From Simmondsia chinensis (Eukaryota; Streptophyta; Magnoliopsida; Caryophyllales; Simmondsiaceae), in contig JAGTTD010000002.1 in NCBI GenBank assembly GCA_018398585.1, positions 28,698,186-28,762,185 on the forward strand: DNA of 64,000 nt, read 5' to 3'. The position numbers and the translations under genes are program-made. Under the pieces are notes generated by a model. That model was not told the DNA's origin. It saw only the letters and a list, made by a program, of their open reading frames with translations, and searched no databases. This document shows, one piece after another, positions 12,357-23,154 of this stretch (positions within the stretch are counted from its first letter, which is position 1; each line of letters starts with the position of its first letter).

Positions 12357-12543
12357 GATATATTTATTAAAGTTTAATGATTTTTTGTAAAAAAAAAATA
12401 CTAACATGGCATATGATTTTGGTAATATTTAGGTAGTTTGCATCAAAATGACATTAATTTTTATTGTAATTCCGATAAAGGGTACTAGACTGATAAAATT
12501 TTAAAACTTTAGGTTACTTAAGCATAAAATGTTTAAACCTTAA

Positions 12544-13237
12544 CCCTCTTGTTTGGCAACAAGATAAAGAGAGGTAAAAGGAGAGATGAGAGTAAAGGGG
12601 GGTAATTTTTTTACCACTGTTTGACAAATGTGTTTTAACCCCTTGTTTGGCAACTGGGTAAAGTTGGGTAAAGGGGTTACCCCTTTATCCCCTATTACCC
12701 CTCTTTACCCCCAATTTCTTTAACCCCCAAATTGGGGAGTAAGGGTAATTTTTAAAAAATTTTGGACATTTTTGCCCTTATTTTAACTATAACTCTCTTT
12801 ACCCTTACCCCTTTACCCAATTGCCAAATAAGGGTAACTTATTTGACATATCCAAATAAGGGTCGATATTACTTTACTCTCCCCCTCGTTAACTCTATTT
12901 ACTGCCCTTTACCTAGTTGCCAAACAAAGCAAAAGGAGTAAAGGGTATACCCTCCTTTATCCCCAATTTCTTTAACCCCAAATTGAGGGTTAAATGGAGG
13001 TAAGGTTAATTTTTAAAGATTTTTGGACACTTTTATCCTTTATTTTAACTATAACTCTCTTTATTCTTACTCTTTTACCCAATTGCCAAACAAGGCTACC
13101 TCCTTTATCCTTCTTTACTCTTACCACTCTTAATTTTGACATAGCCAAACAAATGTAAGATATTACCTTACCCTCCCTTTCTTTACCCCTCTTTACCTTT
13201 TTTTAACCCCCCTCTTACCTAGTTGACAAACAAGATA
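12544..13237. mobile_element. Tourist-like MITE (694 bp) in the right fold-back arm
   Basis: The terminal inverted repeats are of the CTTGTTTGGCAAC type at 12544 and its complement GTTGACAAACAAG at about 13222-13234, flanked by TAA on both sides (12541-12543, 13238-13240). The body is rich in GGGGTAAAG and its complement. The matching site in the left fold-back arm is uninterrupted (AGGTTTAAACATTTT), consistent with a 3-bp TAA duplication as in PIF/Harbinger MITEs. It holds at least one nested copy of its own family. Confidence 0.7.
12639..12834. mobile_element. Nested Tourist-like MITE (196 bp)
   Basis: Near-perfect terminal inverted repeats: CCCCTTGTTTGGCAACTGGG at the left and the complement, ending CCAAATAAGGG, at the right. 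TAA target duplications lie at 12636-12638 and 12835-12837. It belongs to the same family as the MITE that contains it and the one at 16468-16876. Confidence 0.8.
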
Positions 13238-14058
13238 TAAGGTACTCTTTTGTATATATTGAAATATTAGAATCGTCAAACCTCAGAATACCTAATTATC
13301 TATAATTTTCCTAAATAAAACATGAGAAAATATTATAAGAAGATAAGAACAAGAAATATCAAGTGTTTTAAACATGAGAAAACATTTAAAAAAATGAGAA
13401 CCAATAAAATATTTAAAAAAATATTTCATTCTATAACTAAATTGATATTCGTTATTTTTAATACATCTGACATTTATTGATTCTTTTTTTTTTTTTCCTA
13501 AATATTCCTTGAATTTTTATTTTTTAGAATATTTTATCAAGTTTTATATAATGTCAAATTTTGGTTTATAATCTTTTAAGTTTTACTTAATGCCAGTAAC
13601 CAAATGTGCACCAGTTTGTTATAAATAAAACATAGACTTTGAAAAAAATATGAAGAGTAATAAAATAAATAAGTCAAAAATATAATTAAATTAGTTATTT
13701 TTTATTTGGATGATAAATATTTTATTATTTTAAAATTATTTCAGGATCAAAATGAGTTGTTATTTAAAATTAGGTGATAAAATTTCTCAAATTATTACTT
13801 AGGTAATCAATTTGTTAATTTTAAATTACTTAAATGATTAAATAAGACTATTATTAGTACTTAGGTGACTAAGTGTTCTAACATTTAACTAAAGTGATCA
13901 ATTTATTTATTTTAAATTACTTAGATGACTAAAATATAATTTTTATTAGAAATTAAATGGTTAAATTTTTTAAGATATGATTTAAGTGACCAAAATGTGT
14001 AATTTTAGCCACTCACTTGGATGACTAAAGAGACTTTAAAGCCACATGGACTAAACCC

Positions 14059-14805
14059 TAGAGGTGTTCATGGTTCGGTTAACCGTACCGAAAAGTATTT
14101 CGGTTCGGTTAACCATAACCAAAATACTCAAATATCTCTAACCGTTACCGTAACCGAAAAGACCAGTTAACAACTTTCGGTAATTCGGTTCGTTTATGTC
14201 GGTTAATGCAACGCCTCTTTTATGTTATATGATCTATCTCCTTAATGGTTTGTAAATGTCCAAAAATACATTAATTGTGAGAATATTCAACAAATTATGA
14301 GCTTATACTATAATTCTAAAAAATTAAACGTATAATATCTTATTTTAACCAATATGTGAGCAAGCGAGTAGCGCTAAATTATAGCAACGTAGTGCTTAAT
14401 TAGTATTTGAAATATAACAATGAGGCACAAATACTCCGTGATAGGGGATGAACTAGGAAAAAGATAAATTAATCATGTATTATAGAAGAGTCATTGATAT
14501 GATAGAAAAACATACTTAGTAAACAATCATGTATTATAGAAGAGTCATTGATATGACAGAAAAACATACTTAGTAAACAATAAAAAAGTATGAACATGTG
14601 AAAATATATACATGATATATATTATTTCGGTAAATCGGTTAACCGAAATGGATAAAATCAATAACCGTTACCGTCCCGAAATACCTCAAAATTTTTTGGT
14701 TCGGTTAACCGAACCGAAAATTCGGTATGGTTAACCGTATTTTCGGGTCAGTATTTTAGAATTTCGATTCGATATTTCGATTACGCATTTTTTTAAACAC
14801 CCCTA
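14059..14805. mobile_element. hAT-type MITE (747 bp) immediately upstream of SmE
   Basis: It starts TAGAGGTGTTCATGG and ends AAACACCCCTA, typical hAT-style termini, and is flanked by the perfect 8-bp duplication CTAAACCC (14051-14058 and 14806-14813). The subterminal regions repeat TTCGGTTAACCG and its complement many times. An internal direct repeat of about 60 bp, beginning AATCATGTATTATAGAAG, occurs at about 14472 and 14525. It has no coding sequence. The right end lies about 255 bp from the SmE start codon, within the promoter. Confidence 0.9.
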
Positions 14806-15060
14806 CTAAACCCTAGTCATAAGAAAAGAAAGCAAGAAGCAAAACCCTCCATATACCCCATTTGTCGTCGCCGCGCCAGATCTCTCTCTCTCTCTCTCTC
14901 TTCCTTCCGCGACCAGCGTAAGTTCCGTCTTCATTTCTTCTGTCTTCGATTTTCTCTCTACTGCAACATTTCTGTCATGTTAAACTGATTAGGGTTTTAG
15001 CAGCTTCCCCCCAATTTTGTAGAAAGAGAGGGAGAAAAGGGGAAACAGAGAGCAGCAACA
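14806..15060 (+). promoter_or_regulatory. SmE promoter and 5' UTR with telo-box and CT tract
   Basis: AAACCCTAG at 14809-14817 is a telo-box, a motif common in promoters of plant translation and RNA-processing genes. A (CT)n tract at about 14881-14902, typical of plant 5' UTRs, follows. CAGCGTAAGT at about 14917 could be a 5' splice site of a leader intron, with the acceptor near 15000 (GGGTTTTAG), but this is only inferred. The start codon context is GCAACAATGGC, a good plant initiation context. Confidence 0.6.
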
Positions 15061-18000
15061 ATGGCGAGCACCAAAGTCCAGAGGATTATGACCCAGCCCA
15101 TTGTAATCTCCTCCCTCATATTCTATTTGCTTATATTTCAACTGATTACTGCAATTTTCTGTCTTCTTTCTTGGTTATTTTCCTGTTTATTATCTCGTCT
15201 TTATAATTCCAATGTTTGTTTTCCCTCTTTGGGTTCGCTTTATGGGTTGTCTTCCGTGGATAATTACTGTAGAACCTCATCTTCAGGTTTCTTCAAAGTG
15301 TAAGTAATCTTACTTCCGAGAGCTGCGTCTTCTATCTCTCAAGTTTCAGTTTTCCTTTTGTGTTTTATGTTATTTTATTGAAGTTTCTGTTTTGGATTTT
15401 GTGTGGGTGCAGAAAGCCCGTATCCAAATTTGGCTGTTTGAGCAGAAAGACTTGAGGATTGAGGGCCGTATTATTGTAAGTCTTTCTCTGCATTAGTGAC
15501 TATTTTTTTTCCCAGCTGATTTTTACTTCCAGTTGAAAGTGTGCCATTTTGTAGTTTATATGCCTGGAGATGGGGAGTTATATGACCTATGTACTCATGT
15601 TCTTATGCTTGTCAACCAAGCATCCTTTTGTCTAGTGGTGAAAATCACTGAGGCTCAGAAAAGTCACCGGGATTGACTCCCACTAGTTCCGGCCCCCACC
15701 CCCTCCTTACCAACTTAAAAAAAAAATGTTCTTATCCTTATCTATGAGAAATGTGATCCATAGCTTTTGGCACAGAGACGTTGAAATATTCTACTGGTAT
15801 TTAGATAGTTGAAGGCCAAAAATGTTGGATCTTGGAAATGCTATTCTGGAGTGTAGACCCTTGGATTGTGCTTTCTTGTATTGTTTTAAAAAAAGGCTAG
15901 GGTTGACAAAATGTTAACCATGCTTAGAGCTTCCCATATGGTGGAACTTGCGATGAATGTTGTGCTGAGCTAGCATCATAGTGGCTGCAATGCAAGAACT
16001 TTGTAGATAGAGTTGGTTGAGTAAAAATGCATCATATGCAATCTATAATGACAAATCTACAAGTGATGATTTTCATATTGCAAACTGAAATGAGCTCATG
16101 TTTTTAGTTTAAGTGAACCTCGGTACAAAATATAGCGTGGATGTGCACAAAGTGCATTAAGGGTTCTTGATTTGAAATGGTGACATGAAAAGAAATGAAA
16201 GCAAAGCTTCAATGGCCAGCATACAGAGGGGTTAAACAATTGTGGTAGTTCAATGAAAACGATGACAAGTTTGCATCTTATTGTTTCAGAATTGAATAAT
16301 CACAATATGGTTCTAAGTTGTATCTTGTGGATTATTCTTTAGTGGAGGATTATTAAATTCACATACAACTTGATGAATTGGCAGCTTAGGGAATTAGTTG
16401 GGGTGGAAGATAGACATCTAGGTCCCAGTTGGAAATTGAGTGAGCAAAGCTCTCTTTCGGTCCCTAATACTCTGTTTGACAATTGGCTAGAGGGGGGTAG
16501 AGAGAGTTAAAGAAGGGCAGGGTAAGGGGTCACCCTACCCTTATTTGAGTATGTTTAGTAAAGAGGGGTAACAATAAAGAGTAAATAGTTTACCTTTGTT
16601 TGACAATTTAGTAAAGGGGTAAGCATAAAAAGAGTGATAATAAAAATAAGGACAATTATTCAAAAAAATTTAAAATTTTACCTTTCTCTCCTTGACCTCC
16701 CAAACTAAGGGGTAAAGAAAATGGGGTAATGGAGGATAGGGGTTTACCCTTGTCGGCAATTTATTTTGAGGGTTACCCCCCATTACCCTCAGGTTAAATT
16801 GCCAAATGGGGGTAAACCCTTATCCCCTATTACCCCTTCCCCTCTTTACCCCTTTACTCATTTGCCAAACAGGAGGTAAAGTGGGTTAAAATGTCGAAGT
16901 TAGTCACCCAAGTCAAAAATTAGCAATTTTCATCGCTCAACTCCCAAGAATAGCCCAACCCCCTTTTTAGACTATAAAGAAAAGCGTGCATGATATAAAA
17001 TGTGGCTTAACCGTGTGAGTTCATATAGTTCCCTTGTAATAAAATCCCTATGAAGGTGCATGTTCTCAGATAGCAGGTCACCCTGTTGAGTTGAGAAGAA
17101 GGTAACTGGGTAACCAAGAAATATGGGTAATATATGTAAAATTGGAAACTAATGAGCAAGAATAGTGTCGCTAATGCATGTGTCTTCTTATAATCGAACA
17201 CGGTCACTGACCTAATTATGAGATGAATTTGGGGAAGGAAAGAAGGGTAGAGCTATGAGATAAACTTCCATCGAGGAACACACCATCATGTCCATACATT
17301 TTATGCATTCTCTTAGAGATCATACTTTTAATCACCTTATGCCAAAGGTAACATCTTTCCTAGGGAATTGCCATAACCATTACCTAGAAGAGACATGTTT
17401 TTCACACCATAGCACCATACCCAACCCCCCAGGGTTCTGTGGCCTATCAACTTTTGCCCCAACTAACTAAATGACCCTAGCGGTCCTCCTCCACCCTTGA
17501 TCAAAGAAAATATCATAATTTGCTCAATATGCTTTGCAACTACCACGAAAATCCTAAAGAGAGATGTGTAATATATGGGAATACTGTGACAATTACCTAT
17601 ACAAAAGAAAGCACGTCTCCGCCTATCAAATCTCTTGGCAACTTTTTTGATCACGAGCTTCTTAAAGTTAGAGGCTTAAGATTACTGCATATGGGAACAC
17701 CTCAGTAAGTAAGCGTCCATAGATGCGACACACATCCAAACAAAAATAGAGCACGTTTTTAAGGTCAAGTCACTTAAATTTCCCCTTGGATGTTAGACTT
17801 TGCCAAGTTGATTTTAAATCTAGAAAATTGTTCATATAGCTGGATGATTGTCAGGACAGTCTTTAAACCCCCTAAATTATGTCCAAGAATATACTAGTAT
17901 CATCCACAAATTCCAAGTGGGACAAAGATGCGGAGTCTTTACCGTTTGCGATCCCTCGGAATTAATTACGTTACTAACCTTAAGACAACATACGACTTAG

Positions 18001-21000
18001 AACATCGGCAATAAGAGTGTAGAGAAAAGCAAAGGAGGAATCACCTTAAGCCACATGAAGCAGAAATTCATCTCTTCGGATTCCCATTAACAATAATTGA
18101 ATATGATACATTATAAAAACTTTCTTTAATTTAGTTACACCATTTATATCTAAAGCCTCTTGTTCTGAAGCATCCAACAGAAAAAACCCCAGCTTACCCA
18201 TCCTAGGCCTTTTTAAAGTTAAGTTCTAGTAAAATCCTCTTCCTCCTTAACTCCAAATCATTTACAACGTCATTGGCCACAAGAGAGGAGTCCGAAATAT
18301 GTTTCGTCCATATAGAAGCTGATTCTAATTTAGAAATTGTAGTCTCCAAAACCTTGCTCAGCCTTACAAAGAGCAACTTAGTGAACATATTATAAACACT
18401 ACGAGGCTGATGGGCGTAAAAATTTCTCACTTTAATTGAACAATCTTTTTGAAATAAGGGTACTAAAAGTGGAGTTGATGCTCTTACAAAAAACACTAGT
18501 CCCAAAATACTCTATTAAATCCCTCATGAGTCATCTTTAATAACATCACAGTAATGATTATAGAAAGCCAAAGAGAAAACCACCCTGACTCAGAGCTTTA
18601 TCACTGGTCATAAGATAAAACAACTTGTTTCACCTATCATCTTCAAACAACCTCTTTAACCTCCCCCTGTGAGACTCATAGATAGGGCACCACTCAATTA
18701 CATAAATCAAAGGTTTGGAGTTAATTTCCTAGGCAACAAGGTTTGATAGAATGAGGTAATTTCTTGAAGCATAACATCAGGACTTTTGACAATTTTCATG
18801 TTATCTAATTCCAATCCCCTAAATAAATTTCTTATCATCCTCCCTGATGACATTCGATGAAAAAACCTCAAATCATTATCCCCTTCTTGACTCATTGGGA
18901 CTTCATCTTTTGCTGATACTTAACCTCCTCCCTTGTAGAACTCTTCAAATATTCCTGTGAATCCATTTTCTTTTGAAGTAGATTTTCAAGCAAAGGGGTC
19001 CCACCCTGTGACTTGTCTATCATATCCATCTCCAAGAGTAACTCTTTAAGCTTATCCTTTGCATCTCCAAATACTAACTTGTTCCACTCTCTCAGATGCT
19101 CTTTCAGGAACCGAAGTTGTCTCATGAAAACAAACCGGCCCACCCTTAAACCCAGCACTCATTCCTTCATCCTTACGTGGTTAAGAAAATTTCGATGCGC
19201 AAGCCACACATTTTGAAAACAAAAAGGTGATGGAACCCCAAGAAACTTGATACGATTCAAGAATAAGTAGGAAATGATCAAAAGTGGGTCTAGCCAAAGT
19301 TTTTAACAAAGGTTAGGGAAGAGATCTTCCCACTTATTCATACACAAGAAATGATCAATGCCTCTGGCTGGCATCCTACTTGTCCAAACAAAGAAAGTGA
19401 AAGTGGGCGTTCTCTAGGGGAGGATCTCTGCTCCTAATAAAGTCACAGACCACCTCTTGTGGAGGATATTGTGTTTTATTACTAAATATATTTGTAAATG
19501 TATTTTTGTGTTGAAAATAATCAAAGGGACATACAGTGAATGGTTGTATGAGTGCTTATTTAAATTTTTGTAGCCACATAGCTTAAGAGTAACATATCTT
19601 ATCCTTAAAAAACTTCACACAATCATCAGGACCTTCTACATCACACTTGTAGCACCCATTTCTGCACTATGGATGTGATTTCAGTTCGATTTTTGAGTAT
19701 TCTGGTTACGTTGACTGAAAATACTTTTGATTAACCAAACTGTGGGCGACCTTATGTGAAATGCAATTGTTTCCTTGGTGATGATCCTAGATAGAAAACG
19801 TGTACAGCACCTGCCGTAGACTCTTGCTTCACTCGGCGGGAGGGAGAGAGGGAGATGTAGTCTTGTTTCCCTGCATACTCTTGTTTTACAATCTATCACC
19901 TTGCTTATAAATGTGCCTCCGATTTAGATGCGTTGTCGATGTTGACTTATAATTGATATTGGGTACCTAATTCAAGACTAGGCTACATAAACCTAAGCAC
20001 GGGATTGCTTAGTTCGTTGGATACAAGGCTGCTCAATTAGTGGTGCTTAACTCTCTCATGCTATATCCATCGCCATTCCTCTATCGGATAAAGAACCTTA
20101 AAACACAGCTTGCAATCTTGGATTCCTTTCTGCCTGTGACACTGGACACAATAACAACAAATGACAAATGCACATTTTTGTTTTCTGGACCGCGAAAGTT
20201 AACTGAAACCTCTTGTTAGCCGTCACATAGTGGGAGAAACAACGCTTCAGCGCGTCTGATAACAATCTGAAAAAAGTTCAAGGTGTTTGATTGATGGTTA
20301 TTTTGTTGGATTTTTATGTATTCGTTTGGAATACTATTTTTTGTTGCATTTTTTGGGATATTATAACTACTCATAGGATCTCTCTTTGTTTATAAATGCT
20401 GTTTTGACGAACTAGTGGGGTTTCGAGCTTCTTTTTATGTTCTGGTTGCTGTGCCTGGTTTCTATCTAAATGCTCATCAAGGAAAATAACAATAGGCAGG
20501 CAGCAACATTCTTTTTGCTCTATTTTTTAGCGATGTTGAAATACCAGTCTGGACCGAAACTGCAGATCAAACCAATTGCTGTTTGGCTTGGTTCATGGTC
20601 CTTAATTTGGACCTTTCTTTGTCCAGGTCCAGGCCAACTTTGGAAATTATTGTTAGGACCGAAATCCGAACTGAACTAGTTAATTTGGTCCTAGACTGCA
20701 CTGTACCGTACAATATTATTCAGTATGGTCTTCAGTTGGCATTTGGAGCTTTACCAAAATCATTTTGTCCAAGGTTGAACTAATGAAGGCATTTGGGTTT
20801 CTTGTTGGCCATCTTCATAGTGCATTTATGTCCCTACTTGTAATACTCTGTTAAGTTAATGATGGTCATTTATGGTCTGATTATTGGGATTTGAAATAGG
20901 GGTTCGATGAATACATGAATTTGGTTTTGGACGATGCTGAAGAGGTCAACGTAAAGAAGAAGACCAGAAAGTCCTTGGGTAATAATACGGCCCAGCCTTA

Positions 21001-21607
21001 TGTTTAAACTTTCTTCTTCCAATTTTCCCTATATTCCTCTCTAAGTTGTACTTTGTTTTCCTGTTTTTTCTGATTATTAACTGAATACTTGGGATTCTTG
21101 TGCAGGGAGGATCCTTCTGAAAGGAGACAATATAACTCTGATGATGAACACGTACGTGTAGTTACTAACTCATCTGTTTCTTTTTCCTTGGAGAAAATGA
21201 AATATTTTGGAAGGCACTGAGCTCGTAATAATCTGATACTTGGTCATGAGGATAGTTAATTGGAAGTTGGAAAGTTGGTTGTGTTGTTTAGTTGCCACAT
21301 ATCATATTTTGGGTAACTTTTATTTAATAGACCTTTTACGTGGAAAAAAAAAGGATCCACATAAGTAATAGTCTGCTTGTTGGCATCTCACTGTGTTCAA
21401 ACAATCTATTGTCCCCGAATCCATTCTTGTTTCTTTCTCAAATCATGCCGCTGTTCTTAAGTAGTTATAAAACATAACACCCATGTCCTTTTCTCTCGAA
21501 CATAATGCTCCTTTAATACCTAAGCAAAAGAGTGAAAACAAAAAGAAAGCCGCCCTGCTTTCTTGGAATTGACGACTTCTATTATTTGTGTGTGCAGGGG
21601 AAAATGA
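15061..21607 (+). CDS. SmE: Small nuclear ribonucleoprotein E (SmE), core spliceosomal Sm protein, six exons
   Basis: Exons: 15061-15102, 15273-15299, 15413-15475, 20900-20978, 21106-21151, 21598-21607 (stop TGA 21605-21607). They join in frame to 267 nt, 88 amino acids, the usual length of plant SmE. The protein begins [14 protein letters not shown], continues through [16 protein letters not shown] (Sm1 motif region) and [16 protein letters not shown], and ends with [18 protein letters not shown] plus TLMMNTGK (Sm2 motif around GRILLKGDN). Family knowledge: SmE joins SmF and SmG in the heptameric ring that binds the U-rich Sm site of U1, U2, U4 and U5 snRNAs; assembly is cytoplasmic and function nuclear. 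All introns are GT-AG. Intron 3 (15476-20899) is 5.4 kb and holds a SINE, a MITE and an antisense LINE fragment, yet all splice sites and codons are intact. This is the only convincing functional gene in the window. Confidence 0.96.
15611..15725 (+). mobile_element. tRNA-type SINE in SmE intron 3
   Basis: A short (115 bp) element with an A-rich tail, flanked by a 14-bp target duplication with one mismatch: ATGTTCTTATGCTT (15597-15610) and ATGTTCTTATCCTT (15726-15739). GTCTAGTGGTGA resembles a tRNA box A region and GGGATTGACTCCC a diverged box B. It lies in the sense orientation of SmE. The SINE class follows from tail, size and duplication; the tRNA origin is my inference from the boxes. Confidence 0.7.
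16468..16876. mobile_element. Tourist-like MITE in SmE intron 3
   Basis: Ends of the TGTTTGACAATT / ATTTGCCAAACA type with GGGGTAAAG-rich subterminal repeats, the same family as 12544-13237 and 12639-12834. Candidate TAA duplications at 16465-16467 and 16877-16879. The exact termini are less certain than in the nested copy. Confidence 0.6.
16950..19470 (-). mobile_element. Antisense L1-type LINE ORF2 fragment in SmE intron 3
   Basis: Minus-strand translation gives, from right to left, the endonuclease/linker part (19260-19460, [10 protein letters not shown]), a linker (18892-19158, [17 protein letters not shown]), the segment [14 protein letters not shown] (about 18840-18885), reverse-transcriptase blocks (18203-18505, with [17 protein letters not shown] corresponding to the conserved Lys-Pro-Ile-Ser region), the post-RT block [11 protein letters not shown] (about 17560-17595) and a WLWQFPRKD block (about 17350-17380). 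That order is the order of plant L1 ORF2. It is full of stops and frameshifts and both ends are missing, with no target duplication found. It is transcribed antisense within SmE pre-mRNA. Confidence 0.75.
19471..20899 (+). other. Remainder of SmE intron 3
   Basis: About 1.4 kb of intron sequence without a recognisable gene. Words such as GGACCGAAACTGC and TTGGTCC recur at 20540-20780, which hints at a degenerate MITE, but I cannot delimit it. The intron ends TTTGAAATAG at 20899. Confidence 0.5.
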
Positions 21608-21870
21608 TGGTCCTGGTGATGGAATTTGTCAAGGATTGGCCCAGATAAGTGAGTGAAAGCCATGAATGAATACCCTATTGCCTTTGGGTTATTACAGCTC
21701 TGTTGAGATATCAATCTGATGCTTTCTTTCTTTTCATGTGCTTCTCCAGTTTTAGTAACCTTGTAGTGTGTGTGTGTGTGTCTATCAACTTTGTTCTCTA
21801 TTGGTATGCTATGCACTGTCAATCTCAGTTTGATGATCATTTTGTCATGGAAAACGGTTTTTGGGACTTG
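21608..21870 (+). other. SmE 3' UTR and downstream region
   Basis: Follows the SmE stop. It contains a (TG)n tract at about 21766-21781. No canonical AATAAA is seen, and plant polyadenylation signals are loose, so I do not place the transcript end. Confidence 0.4.
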
Positions 21871-21878
21871 GATGCTAG

Positions 21879-22410
21879 TAGGGATGGCAATGGGGTGGGG
21901 CAGTATTGGGAGTGCCTCCTACATACTCGTACCAGCTAACTAAATCCATAGTTATACTCATGCCATTATCACTAAGGGTAATGATGTGGATACCCATATA
22001 TGTCCCAGCGGGTACAAACTCATATCCATACCCGCAGGCAATGAGTCTTTAATACCGCCCCATGCATACCCTAATATGGGTATCAAACAATTATCCATAC
22101 TTATACGTATTAATTATTTAATATTATTTTTTAGAATTGGATTACATTTTCATTGATGGATAAATTTAGGTAATTGAATTTAAGTACATATTTTTTTATT
22201 TAAAAGTTAGATAAATATTAGAGAGGATATGAAGCCAGTATGATGGGAGTGGGGGTATAGTATTATGTCAATATCCGCCTTATACCCGTGGCAGATACGG
22301 TAATGTGCACCTGCCTCCTGTACCCGCTACCCTCTATACTTGCATACATGCCCATCCCAAACAGGGTTACCCAGAGGTAGTAGGTTTTACCCGCCTTATT
22401 GCCATTCCTA
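21879..22410. mobile_element. hAT-type MITE (532 bp) downstream of SmE
   Basis: Begins TAGGGATGGCAATGGGGTGG and ends CCTTATTGCCATTCCTA as imperfect inverted repeats, with 8-bp flanks GATGCTAG (21871-21878) and GATGCGAG (22411-22418). Internal words ATACCC and GGGTAT recur in both orientations. It belongs to the same family as the more decayed copy at 28669-29258. Confidence 0.85.
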
Positions 22411-23154
22411 GATGCGAGATGTTCTTTCTTCCACCTTATTTGAGGTTTTGCCAAGCTTAGGACATGGCATTATCCCTGCCTTTGTTGCAATCCCATATTG
22501 CTGATGATTTAAGTTGTACGGTGAAGACATTTCTCCTAAGAGCAATAAGGGAGTGAAGGGTTGATCTCCAATGGCGATTCACGTGATTCCTGTGATTTAA
22601 TTGAAAGTTGTAAAAATGGTGAGAGGAAGAGGGCGTCCTTGGCGCAGTGTTGGTGTTGCTTCCGTTGGGTTTGGTAGAGGTGGGGGTGGGTCGTGTTGAA
22701 GCTGGTGTCTCTTTGATTCATGGAAACCCTAGCTCAAGTCCGGATGTAGCGATTGAGAAGGAGATGGAAGCAATTGTGCAAGAGGGGGTTGCGTTAGCTC
22801 TTAATCTGTAGGAAACAGTGGGCCAAGTTTTAGGTCTTTCTTGAATTCTTGATTTGGCTGGTCAGAGGTCTAGCGAGCGATGGGTTGATATTACAAAAAA
22901 TCAGAATGTGTCGTTGGTAGTACATGGTGCGGTTGAGCATATGGCTGTTGAATTGTCGTTTTTGCTGAGGAGAATCCTCTCGTTGCTCCTCAGAATCCTC
23001 AAGGGGGAGGCTGATGGTGTCAACTTTTTCGTACGAATTGCTTACCAAATTAGGGGATGCAATTTAGATATGTACTTGATGCTGCGAAGGCCCAATGTGT
23101 TGAGCTCTCTCGGAGATGGAGGTTGTAGAGGGTATGCAATATTAGGAAAGAGCT

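Larger units (their letters stand above)
9812..14041. mobile_element. Large fold-back element (long terminal inverted repeats)
   Basis: The left arm (about 9812-10982) and right arm (about 12369-14041) are reverse complements over roughly 0.8 kb once later insertions are removed. Shared landmarks, reading inward: TAAAGTCTCTT, internal short repeats built on GTCACCCAAGT, AAAAAATAACTA, TTTGACTTATTTATTTTAT, CTCATGTTTAAAACACTT and AGGTTTAAACATTTTAT. Long inverted repeats with internal short repeats and no coding region suggest a Mutator-like or fold-back element, but I could not define a target duplication at the outer ends. The arms hold a 389-bp MITE (left) and nested MITEs (right), and a truncated LINE occupies the centre. 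The right end lies about 1 kb upstream of SmE. Confidence 0.7.

Noticed and set aside
15061..15303. An 80-codon protein starting at the SmE ATG
   Set aside because: It reads through intron 1; the GT-AG splice pattern gives a perfect SmE protein instead.
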